Source: Stomorhina lunata (taxonomy: Eukaryota > Arthropoda > Insecta > Diptera > Rhiniidae). Taken from it: a stretch of DNA of 64,000 bases. Location: the NCBI GenBank assembly GCA_933228675.1, contig OW121744.1, positions 93,084,885 through 93,148,884 of the forward strand, read 5' to 3'. The notes under the pieces are model-generated. The model worked only from the letters and a program-made list of their open reading frames with translations. It had not been told where the DNA came from and did not search any database. The stretch's first letter is position 1, and each line of letters opens with the position of its first letter. A program made the position numbers and the translations under genes. Shown one piece after another: positions 22,851-34,654 of this stretch.

Positions 22851-24220
22851 ATTGACTATGAATTTTACATAGTTAATTTCTTAGTATAAGCCTAGATGTC
22901 TCTTAAATTTACAATTATTTTTTGTGTTTTGTGAAACTCGTGGCATATCAAAAATTAAAATTAAATCCATTTAATTCCTTTATTAAAGTTTATTTCGCCT
23001 TAATCCCTTTGACCTTGATTAGTTATTTATGGGTGTAGAAAACCAAAAAATCCCCACTGATTAATGATGACTGCTCCGCGTATGAGAGTGCAAGTGTCAA
23101 ATATCACTTAAATGTTGCACATTTGTTTTCTCCTAAAAATATGCTATAAATTCCCAAAACAACCAGTGAAGGCTATGATGAAGGTGTTAGCGTAACATTT
23201 GTGTGAGTTTTTGGGCTATTGAGCAAATGAATGATTGTGTTGAAGGTGTTGGAGAGTTTTATTTACCGTTAACTGGTAAAAACAAATACAAACACAAATG
23301 AAATGGTGTTGAAGTCGAATTTGTTTGAACAAATGGGAGGGAAGGATGGAAGAGAACGCTTTTGAATAGAGAACAATCAAGGAAGGAAAATCCATTACGT
23401 GTGTCCTTATGTCTGCAAGTATATGAGTAACTGCAGGTCCTTCAAAATAGTTAACTTTTGCTTTCTATTGGCATTTTGATTAATAGTTGTTGATGTGTCA
23501 TCTGCAGCCGGTTATGGTGCTACCAGTTTCCTTTTTGGCTGTTGTTGTTGTTGAAAATGTAAAAATGTCATTTAAATTAACACCTATTGTGTTTGTGTAA
23601 ATGCCATTGTTCAGGTATTGTTACTTTTGAGCCTTGTTAGCCAATACCTATTTTGGCCAACTAAATTACGAAATTTTAACTGGAAGAAATAAATTTGCTT
23701 TTGTAACACCAAATGAAACAATAGAAGCAAAATTCAAGGCCTGTTATACTATATCAACAAATAACATTTCTCTTTCAATTTCTATCAAAAATGAAAATAA
23801 AGGATATCATTTTCCACATATCAACGTCATATTCAGAAAATTAGTTGTGAGCATTTGGCGTTAAATTGTTTGTCATTTATGACAATTTTGTCACTCTGCC
23901 AAATACTTTTAAATATTTTTTCCGGTAATTTAAGTTTAAAAGCTTAATTTAGCAAAATTCATTGCATTCATAAAAATAAATAATTACACATGAAATAAAA
24001 TTAATGAATGTGATGTGTCAAATGTAAATGTCGCATTAAAAGTTGTATACAATCGCATAAAAGAGAATGAATGTGAAATGACAGGGGCCAAGTTAATGTC
24101 AGATATAAAAGATTATCAGAAAATCTCATGTGCTTTTTAATTAAATGGAAATTGATTAAAAGAATAAGAAAACAGCAGAGGATAATTGAGTTTCTTAAAC
24201 TTCAGTCTGAAATTTCTTAC
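22851..24220. other. Unique spacer between D array 1 and family B copy 5
   Basis: Non-repetitive, slightly less AT-rich than average around 23040-23620. A 76-codon ORF at 23634-23864 begins with a non-ATG codon and has no recognisable domain. No gene is supported. Confidence 0.5.
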
Positions 24221-25335
24221 AAATTTCTATAGGAAATTTATGAGAATTTTTTTTTAAATTTTCTATAAACATAAGAAATTTTTGAAAAATTTTGTATTAA
24301 AATAAGAAAAATTTGAAAAATTTCCTATAAAAATTGGAAATTTTTGAAAAATTTCCTATAAAAATAAGAAATTTTTGAAAAATTTCCTATAAAAAAAGGA
24401 AATTTTTGAAAAATTTTCTATAAAAATAAGAAATTTTTGGAAATTTTATTTTTTTTTTTTTTCAAAAAAAAATAAGAAATTTTTGAAAAAAACGTAAGAA
24501 ATTTTTTTAAAATTTTTTTATAACAATAAGAAATTTTTGAAAAACTTTCTATTAATATAAGAAGTTTTTGCAAAATTTGCTATAAAAATAAGAAATTTTT
24601 TAAGAATTTCCTATAAAAATAAGAAACTTTTGAAAAATTTCCTATCAAAATAAGAAATTTTTTAAAAATTTCCTATAAAACTAAGAATTTTTTTTTAAAT
24701 TTCCTATAACACTAAGAATTTTTTGAAAATTTCATAAAATTTCATAAAAATAAGAATTTTTTTAAATTTTTAAAAAATGTATTTATTTTTTTCTATAAAA
24801 ATAAGAAATAAAAATAAAATAAAGTAAGAAATTTTTTAAAATTCTTCTATAATTATAAGAAATTTTTGAAAAATTTCCTATAAAAATAAGAAGTTTTTGA
24901 AAAATTTCCTAAAAAAATAAGAAATTTTTTTAAAAATTTCCTATAAAACTAAGAAATTTTTGAAAATTTTCACAAAATTTCATAAAAATAGGAAATTTTT
25001 GAATTCCTATAAAAATAGGATATCTTTGAAAAATTTCCTATAAAAATAGGATATCTTTGAAAAATTTCCTATAAAAATAGGATATTTTTGAAAAATTTCC
25101 TATAAAAGTAGGAAATTTTTGAAAAATTTCCTATAAAAGTAGGAAATTTTTGAAAAATTTCCTATAAAAATAGGAAATTTTTGAAAAATTTCCTATAAAA
25201 ATAGGAAATTTTTGAACAATTTCCTATAAAAATAAGAAATTTTTCAAAGTTTCCTACAAAAATAAGAAATTTTTCAAAAATTTCCTATAAAAATAAGAAA
25301 TTTTCTATAAAAATTGGAAAATTTTTATAGAAAAT
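24221..25335 (+). repeat. 31 bp family B array, copy 5
   Basis: About 36 units in the same orientation as copies 1-3. The left part is very degenerate (poly-A and poly-T expansions near 24450 and 24780). The right part (24990-25240) is regular, with a variant GGATATCTTTGAAAAA repeated three times. Confidence 0.88.
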
Positions 25336-26125
25336 TTATTTACATATGTATATTTTTTTACATATGTATTTTCTTTTCTCAAATTAAGTCAAAACATTTA
25401 TCTACATTTTTATTTTTCATTAAAGATTTATTTTTTGTTTAATTTAAACGAAAATTTATCTCTGGGCTTTTGCATTTGACATTTACAACATCATTTTATT
25501 ATTTTACTGCATTCGAAACTACATCTTATCACATCAACTACTGTATATTAATGTTATTCCAAATGTTTCTTTAATTAACATCATCTTAATTATCATCATC
25601 ATCATTCAACTCAATAGGACTTTTGATATAATTAAAATCCCAGCGACAAGAGAAAGATGATGATGCCCAGCCAGTAAAAGGATGATATTGTATAAGGATA
25701 AAGTAATTTACATATTAGATGGAAGGATAATGTACGAGAACAAATGACAAGAATCACATAAGCATTTTAAGCCATCAATTAAAATTATCAGGCAGTAGCT
25801 GTTGTCGGGCAAAACATTTTGCAGCCATAAAACATCATAATATTATATTAAGAGGACCTTTAAAGAAATTGTTTATTATTATAAGAAAACAGCAAAAATA
25901 ATGATAATCAAGATGAAAAAAGCGTTAATGATAATGTTAACCTTTAAACTTAACAGAATCAGCAAAACAACAGCTTCTCTTTATCTTTCGGCAAGAAAAG
26001 CAAATCCACCTACATATTTAATAAAATTTGTCTGGCTTCAAAATCACAAACATTCTTCTTAACATTAAAGTTCAATTTTCACACACTTAAATATTTTTCT
26101 ATATTCTCAAACTTCAAACAGATAA
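25336..26125. other. Unique spacer before D array 2
   Basis: AT-rich sequence with CATCAT-type short runs near 25590 and no supported gene. Confidence 0.5.
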
Positions 26126-29100
26126 TCTTAGCCAAAGACTAAGACATATACAAAGACATGCACTAAGACATACAATAAGGCATAGACTAAGACATAGACT
26201 AAGACATAGACTAAGACATAGACTAAGACATAGACTAAGACATAGACTAAGACATAGACTAAGACATAGACTAAGACATAGACTAAGACATAGACTAAGA
26301 CATAGACTAAGACATAGACTAAGACATAGACTAAGACATAGACTAAGACATAGACTAAGACATAGACTAAGACATAGACTAAGACATAGACTAAGACATA
26401 GACTAAGACATAGACTAAGACATAGACTAAGACATAGACTAAGACATAGACTAAGACATAGACTAAGACATAGACTAAGACATAGACTTAAACATAGACT
26501 AAGACATAGACTAAGACATAGACTAAGACATAGATTAAGACATAGACTAAGACATAGACTAAGACATAGACTAAGACATAGACTAAGATATAGACTAAGA
26601 CATAGACTAAGACATAGACTAAGACATAGACTAAGACATAGACTAAGACATAGACTAAGACATAGACTAAGACATAGACTAAGACATAGACTAAGACATA
26701 GACTAAGACATAGACTAAGACATAGACTAAGACATAGACTAAGACATAGACTAAGACATAGACTAAGACATAGACTAAGACATAGACTAAGACATAGACT
26801 AAGACATAGACTAAGACATAGACTAAGACATAGACTAAGACATAGACTAAGACATAGACTAAGACATAGACTAAGACATAGACTAAGACATAGACTAAGA
26901 CATAGACTAAGACATAGACTAAGACATAGACTAAGACATAGACTAAGACATAGACTAAGACATAGACTAAGACATAGACTTAAACATAGACTAAGACATA
27001 GACTAAGACATAGACCAAGACATAGATTAAGACATAGACTAAGACATAGACTAAGACATAGACTAAGACATAGACTAAGATATAGACTAAGACATAGACT
27101 AAGACATAGACTAAGACATAGACTAAGACATAGACTAAGACATAGACTAAGACATAGACTAAGACATAGACTAAGACATAGACTAAGACATAGACTAAGA
27201 CATAGACTAAGACATAGACTAAGACATAGACTAAGACATAGACTAAGACATAGACTAAGACATAGACTAAGACATAGACTAAGACATAGACTAAGACATA
27301 GACTAAGACATAGACTAAGACATAGACTAAGACATAGACTAAGACATAGACTAAGACATAGACTAAGACATAGACTTAAACATAGACTAAGACATAGACT
27401 AAGACATAGACTAAGACATAGATTAAGACATAGACTAAGACATAGACTAAGACATAGACTAAGACATAGACTAAGATATAGACTAAGACATAGACTAAGA
27501 CATAGACTAAGACATAGACTAAGACATAGACTAAGACATAGACTAAGACATAGACTAAGACATAGACTAAGACATAGACTAAGACATAGACTAAGACATA
27601 GACTAAGACATAGACTAAGACATAGACTAAGACATAGACTAAGACATAGACTAAGACATAGACTAAGACATAGACTAAGACATAGACTAAGACATAGACT
27701 AAGACATAGACTAAGACATAGACTAAGACATAGACTAAGACATAGACTAAGACATAGACTAAGACATAGACTAAGACATAGACTAAGACATAGACTAAGA
27801 CATAGACTAAGACATAGACTAAGACATAGACTAAGACATAGACTAAGACATAGACTAAGACATAGACTAAGACATAGACTAAGACATAGACTAAGACATA
27901 GACTAAGACATAGACTAAGACATAGACTAAGACATAGACTAAGACATAGACTAAGACATAGACTAAGACATAGACTAAGACATAGACTAAGACATAGACT
28001 AAGACATAGACTAAGACATAGACTAAGACATAGACTAAGACATAGACTAAGACATAGACTAAGACATAGACTAAGACATAGACTAAGACATAGACTAAGA
28101 CATAGACTAAGACATAGACTAAGACATAGACTAAGACATAGACTAAGACATAGACTAAGACATAGACTAAGACATAGACTAAGACATAGACTAAGACATA
28201 GACTAAGACATAGACTAAGACATAGACTAAGACATAGACTAAGACATAGACTAAGACATAGACTAAGACATAGACTAAGACATAGACTAAGACATAGACT
28301 AAGACATAGACTAAGACATAGACTAAGACATAGACTAAGACATAGACTAAGACATAGACTAAGACATAGACTAAGACATAGACTTAAACATAGACTAAGA
28401 CATAGACTAAGACATAGACTAAGACATAGATTAAGACATAGACTAAGACATAGACTAAGACATAGACTAAGACATAGACTAAGACATAGACTAAGACATA
28501 GACTAAGACATAGACTAAGACATAGACTAAGACATAGACTAAGACATAGACTAAGACATAGACTAAGACATAGACTAAGACATAGACTAAGACATAGACT
28601 AAGACATAGACTAAGACATAGACTAAGACATAGACTAAGACATAGACTAAGACATAGACTAAGACATAGACTAAGACATAGACTAAGACATAGACTAAGA
28701 CATAGACTAAGACATAGACTAAGACATAGACTAAGACATAGACTAAGACATAGACTAAGACATAGACTAAGACATAGACTAAGACATAGACTAAGATATA
28801 GACTAAGCCATAGACTAAGACATAGACTAAGACATAGACTAAGACATAGACTAAGACATAGACTAAGACATAGACTAAGACATAGACTAAGACATAGACT
28901 AAGACATAGACTAAGACATAGACTAAGACATAGACTAAGACATAGACTAAGACATAGACTAAGACATAGACTAAGACATAGACTAGACATAGACTAAGAC
29001 TAAGACATAGACTAAGACATAGACTAAGACATAGACTAAGACATAGACTAAGACATAGACTAAGACTAAGACATAGACTAAGACATAGACTAAGACATAG

Positions 29101-30339
29101 ACTAAGACATAGACTAAGACATAGACTAAGACATAGACTAAGACATAGACTAAGACATAGACTAAGACATAGACTAAGACATAGACTAAGACATAGACTA
29201 AGACATAGACTAAGACATAGACTAAGACATAGACTAAGACATAGACTAAGACATAGACTAAGATATAGACTAAGACATAGACTAAGCCATAGACTAAGAC
29301 ATAGACTAAGACATAGACTAAGACATAGACTAAGACATAGACTAAGACATAGACTAAGACATAGACTAAGACATAGACTAAGACATAGACTAAGACATAG
29401 ACTAAGACATAGACTAAGACATAGACTAAGACAAAGACTAAGACATAGACTAAGACATAGACTAAGACATAGACTAAGACATAGACTAAGACATAGACTA
29501 AGACATAGACTAAGACATAGACTAAGACATAGACTAAGACATAGACTAAGACGTAGACTAAGACATAGACTAGGACATAGGCTAAGACATAGACTAAGAC
29601 ATAGACTAAGACATAGACTAAGACGTAGACTAAGACATAGACTAGGACATAGACTAAGACATAGACTAAGACATAGACTAAGAGATAGACTAAGACATAG
29701 ACTAAGACATAGACTAAGACATAGACTAAGACATAGACTAAGACGTAGACTAAGACATAGACTAGGACATAGACTAAGACATAGACTAAGACATAGACTA
29801 AGACATAGACTAAGACGTAGACTAAGACATAGACTAAGACGTAGACTAAGACATAGACTAAGACATAGACTAAGACATAGACTAAGACGTAGACTAAGAC
29901 GTAGACTAAGACATAGACTAAGATGTAGACTAAGACATAGACTAGGACATAGACTAAGACATAGACTAAGACATAGACTAAGACATAGACTAAGACATAG
30001 ACTAAGACATAGACTAAGACATAGACTAGGACATAGACTAAGACATAGACTAAGACATAGACTAAGACATAGACTAAGACGTAGACTAAGACGTAGACTA
30101 AGACATAGACTAAGACATAGACTAAGACATAGACTAAGACATAGACTAAGACATAGACTAAGACATAGACTAAGACATAGACTAAGACATAGACTAAGAC
30201 ATAGACTAAGACATAGACTAAGACGTAGACTAAGACATAGACTAAGACATAGACTAAGACATAGACTAAGACGTAGACTAAGATATAGACTAGGACATAG
30301 ACTAAGACATAGACTAAGACATAGACTAAGAGATAGACT
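26126..30339 (-). repeat. 12 bp satellite in reverse orientation, ~4.2 kb (family D, array 2)
   Basis: About 350 units reading AGACTAAGACAT on the plus strand. A three-marker module (ACTTAAAC, then GATTAAG about 45-50 bp on, then GATATAG) starts at 26486, 26978 and 27374. A fourth copy at 28382 keeps the first two markers. Intervals are 492, 396 and 1008 bp, that is 41, 33 and 84 units. From about 29530 the array turns into a more variable edge with GACGTAG and TAGGACAT variants in recurring combinations. Phase shifts from lost units occur near 28984 and 29004. Confidence 0.97.
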
Positions 30340-30728
30340 CCCTGCAGTAAATGCCGTCAGAGAAACAATACTGTTTTGCTATTGACAATGTCTCCAGTAC
30401 TACTTACCTATTTTGCCCCATCCAATGTTATCTACTATTGACATTTAACATTTAGAGTTCCTACGAAATCTACCAGTAGACATTACCACTATTTACTTAG
30501 TATTGACTTTGTAGTTCTTTTGGTCCAAATGGAGACATTGGTATCAAATCAGGGCCTATTGATATACATATATGTTGACACATTCGTTGACAAAGTCACC
30601 AGATATATACTAGAATAGTTGTCTCTATATATTCACTATTTCAGTACTGAACTAAAAGTGGGGACATTTGAATTGATGTTACACAAAGTGTTGACATGGA
30701 GACACATGATCCCAGTTTTACTACAGGG
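30340..30728. mobile_element. 389 bp MITE-like insertion in D array 2, 3 bp target duplication
   Basis: Terminal inverted repeats CCCTGCAGTAAA (30340-30351) and TTTACTACAGGG (30717-30728) match at 11 of 12 positions. The insert interrupts a D unit and is flanked by ACT on both sides (30337-30339 and 30729-30731); removing the insert and one ACT restores an in-phase TAGACTAAGACA. No transposase is encoded, so it is nonautonomous. I cannot assign the superfamily: a 3 bp duplication fits CACTA-, Harbinger- or Zator-like elements, but these ends are not diagnostic. Confidence 0.85.
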
Positions 30729-30974
30729 ACTAAGACATAGACTAAGACATAGACTAAGACATAGACTAAGACATAGAGTAAGACATAGACTAAGATATAG
30801 ACTAAGACATAGACTAAGACATAGATTAAGACATAGACTAAGACATAGACTAAGACATAGACTAAGACATAGACTAAGACATAGACTAAGACATAGACTA
30901 AGACATAGAGTAAGACATAGACTAAGACATAGACTAAGACATAGAGTAAGACATAGAGTAAGATATACAGTAAG
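30729..30974 (-). repeat. Right remnant of D array 2 beyond the MITE
   Basis: About 20 dodecamers reading AGACTAAGACAT, with several GAGTAAG variants, continuing array 2 in the same orientation and phase. The frame is open on both strands (RHRL repeats), which explains the overlapping ORFs here. Confidence 0.93.
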
Positions 30975-30994
30975 ATATATATATATATATATAT
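30975..30994. repeat. (AT)n microsatellite
   Basis: Ten AT dinucleotides directly abutting the end of the D satellite. Confidence 0.95.
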
Positions 30995-31645
30995 CTGCAC
31001 TCCTACAAATGCACTTCTTATAGATTTAGTCTTTCACATTATTTACGCTTTATTGACTCGCTAATACAAAAACCAGGAAAACTATATATTTTTAATAAAT
31101 TTGTATGTGTATGTATGAGTTAATAAGTTCACAGGAATTCCTGTGAACACGAGAGCATCATTATCTGCCAGCAAGTGTAAATATAATACACTTGACCTTG
31201 ACTTTCACACTTTGCCTTGGCGTGTGTTAGGTTTTGAAATATGTTACCAACTTTTATTTATGTCTTTTCCATATCTTCAGCGGTTGAGCGTGAAGGTTTA
31301 TGAACGACAGTGATCTGAAAATATGTAACTTTTGTCGCGGTAACCGATGCCATAAATTAATGACTATAAATTTGTTATGACAAGAGTAACATGTACAGAT
31401 ACTTACATGTCTATATGTAAATGAAATAATGATACATATTTTACACTTTGTAAATTTTTCAACGTGTCTTTCAAGTTGTGAGCAGCACAACAATTTAGTG
31501 CATACCAATGCAAAAAACTATATAGTTTTTAAATAGTAGACAAAGACCAAATCATAAAGTATATACGAGGGTTGAATTTTATGTTTGATAATCTTTAAAA
31601 TTTTGTCAGACAAAATGGTCAAAAAAATATTTGGATCTAAGCGCA
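30995..31645. other. Unique spacer with a 22 bp perfect palindrome
   Basis: Between D array 2 and array E. Contains a perfect palindrome at 31127-31148 (half-site GTTCACAGGAA). An 84-codon minus-strand ORF (31254-31508) shows no domain and is not called. Confidence 0.55.
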
Positions 31646-33365
31646 ACGACAGGAAGACATTTCAATAGAAAAGTTGACGATAGGAAGACTTTACTATAGA
31701 AAAGTTGACGATAGGAAGACTTTACTATAGAAAAGTTGACGATAGGAAGACTTTACTATAGAAAAGTTGACGATAGGAAGACTTTACTATAGAAAAGTTG
31801 ATGATAGGAAGACATTTGTAAAGAAAATTAGACGATAGAAAGATATTTCAAAAGAAAAATATAAATATTTCTATAGAAATGTCTTCCTATAGTCAACTTT
31901 TCTATAGTGAAGTCTTCCTATCTTTAACTTTTCTATAGGAAGATTTTACTATAGAAAAGTTGACGATAGGAAGACTTTACTATAGAAAAGTTGATGATAG
32001 GAAGACTTTACTTTAAAAAAGTTGACGATAGGAAGACTTTACTATAGAAAAGTTGACGATAGGAAGACTTTACAATAGAAAAGTTGACGATAGGAAGACT
32101 TTACTATAGAAAAGTTGACGATAGGAAGACTTTACTATAGAAAAGTTGACTTCCTATCGTCAACTTTTCTATAGTAAAGTCTTCCTATCCTACTATAGAA
32201 AAGTTGACGATAGGAAGACTTTACTATAGAAAAGTTGACGATAGGAAGACTTTACTATAGAAAAGTTGACGATAGGAAGACTTTACTATAGAAAAGTTGA
32301 CGATAGGAAGACTTTACTATAGAAAAGTTGACGATAGGTAGACTTTACTATAGAAAAGTTGATGATAGGAAGACCTTACTATAGAAAAGTTGACGATAGG
32401 AAGACTTTACTATAGAAAAGTTGACGATAGGAAGACTTTACTATAAAAAAGTTGACGATAGGAAGACTTTACTATAGAAAAGTTGATGATAGGAAGACTT
32501 TACTATAGAAAAGTTGACGATAGGAAGACTTTACTATAGAAAAGTTGATGATAGGAAGACATTTGTAAAGAAAATTAGACGATAGAAAAATATTTCAAAA
32601 GAAAATTAGACGATAGAAAGATATTTCTATAAAAATGTCTTCCTATCGTCAACTTTTCTATAGTAAAGTCTTCTTATCGTCAACTTTTCTATAGAAATGT
32701 CTTTGTATAGTCAACTTTTCTGAAGAAATGTCTTCCTATTGTCAACTTTTCTATAGAAATGTCTTCCTATCGTCAACTTTTCCATAGTGAAGTCTTCCTA
32801 TCGTCAACTTTTCTATAGTAAAGTCTTCCTATCATCAACTTTTCTATAGAAATGTCTTCCTTTCGTCTACTTTTCTATAGTAAAGTCTTCATATCGTCAA
32901 CTTTTCTATAGTAAAGTCTTCCTTTCGTCAACTTTTCTATAGAAAAGTCTTCCTTTCGTCAACTTTTCTATAGAAAAGTCTACCTTTCGTCAACTTTTCT
33001 ATAGAAAAGTCTTCCTTTCGTCAACTTTTCTATAGAAAAGTCTTCCTATCGTCAACTTTTCTATAGAAATGTCTTTCTATCGTCAACTTGTTAATAGAAA
33101 TATCTTCCTATCGTCAACTTTTCTATAGAAATGTCTTCCTATCGTCAACTTTTCTATAGTAAAGACTTCCTATCGTCAACTTTTCTATAGAAATGTCTTC
33201 CTATCGTCAACTTTTCTATAGTAGAGACTTCCTATCGTCAACTTTTCTATAGTAAAGTCTTCCTATCGTCAACTTTCTATAGTAAAGTCTTCCTATCGTC
33301 AACTTTTCTATATAAATGCCTTCCTATAGTAAAGTCTTCTTATCGTCAACTTTTCTATAGAAATT
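31646..33365. repeat. 31 bp array with repeated strand switches (family E, foldback)
   Basis: About 55 units containing ACTATAGAAAAGTTGACGAT and AGGAAGACTTT. Left units read in this direction (31646-31860, 31935-32145, 32195-32625). Right units are the reverse complement (about 32635-33365, reading TCGTCAACTTTTCTATAG). Two short reversed islands lie in the left arm at about 31870-31930 and 32148-32190. The array is therefore a large foldback with unequal arms of roughly 0.95 and 0.73 kb. Confidence 0.93.
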
Positions 33366-34654
33366 TCAAAAACTGGTCATAGATACAACCCAAGATTGAA
33401 ATTTTTTTAATGTTGAACTGTGTAACTTGCTATAGACCCTGACTTAGTTGTTCCGTTTTCTTATCAAAACTCACCTTGTGTAAACATTTACTTAAATGTC
33501 ATGGAAAATTTCCTTTGACAGGCATTTTTTCCCTAACTTAAGTTTGTTGATCATGTTAAAAATGTATTGTTTTTGTAAAGTGATTACACAGACATAAAAA
33601 CTTACATAAATATGCATGTATGTGTGTAAATGTCCTTGTTAAGAGTAGTTCTTATTGTTGTCATTGTTGCCAGTGTTGCTGTTTTTTATTTTTTTTTACT
33701 GACATTTTGAATTGTTTATTTATTGTTTGCAGTTGATGATGACGATGTTGAGAATAATGCTGCTACTGCTGCTGTCGGAGCTGTTAACTAGACTTGATAG
33801 TTTGGCAAAGCCAAAAAAGTATCAAAACTTTTTATTTAGGTTATAATCATTACAGCAGAGATAGTGATACCGTAACATGGAAAGGAGCAATGCAAAGAAA
33901 AAATAGTGTAAATTTTTTTCAAATATTTTTTATAGTAAACCAAAGAATACTTAGTCCAAAAACAAACTTTTGAGAAAAAAGTAACACATTTAAGTGTATG
34001 TAAATTAAAACTTTGTAGACTTTAGACTTTATTTGCAGAGCTCTCTCTTTTTTAGGTATTTTAAGTAGAAAAGGATAGAAAAAAAAATTTTTTAATGAAG
34101 GTTACTCGAGTTAAGTAACCAGAAATTCAAAAGCAATTTTCCCTTTTTCATCAAAAATCAGCAGCTCAAGATAATAAACGAAAAAAACTCATATATCAAA
34201 GCACCAAATTAAAGTGCAGAATTACTTAAATGATTTATAATTCCGAAATGTAATTACATAAAAGAGAATACAAAAATACATTTTAGAACCGCCAACTTGG
34301 CTGTTTGTTTAACAAGAGATTTTCACTTAACGATAATATTTGTTTAACAAAATTTAAAATTATTTCTATTTTTCCTTCGGCAAACATCACCCCCGTTGCT
34401 CCTATCAATTCATTTCAATACACATTAACTCACATGTCAGCTTATCGTCGTTTCGAAGGAATTTAAAGAGAATATCCTTAAACACATTTCTACAACATTT
34501 GCTTTTTTCATGTTGTTGTCATTTTGTTCTTCTACAACTAAATGAATTTTTAATGTCATAAGATTAAAGTACACCATTTTTTTCTCAACATATCTCCCCA
34601 TTGCTGTCATCTATACCAAATACCACCACGTATCAGTTTAAACGACCTGGCAAG
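33366..34654. other. Unique spacer
   Basis: AT-rich with small TGCTGCTACTGCTGCTG and TGTTGTTG tracts around 33650-33780. No ORF with protein-like features. Confidence 0.5.

Noticed and set aside
23634..23864. 76-codon ORF
   Set aside because: Starts at TTG, no domain, no splice or promoter context.
26114..28990. 958-codon minus-strand ORF in D array 2
   Set aside because: Same artefact as array 1: a translation of the dodecamer.
30619..31023. ORFs with RHRL or YVLV repeats around the MITE right edge
   Set aside because: They combine part of the MITE with D units; the arginine-rich look is just CTAAGACATAGA translated.
31563..31580. TACGAGGGTTGAATTTT as a mariner-type terminal repeat
   Set aside because: Suggestive of a mariner-like end after TA, but I found no matching inverted end on the other side of array E.
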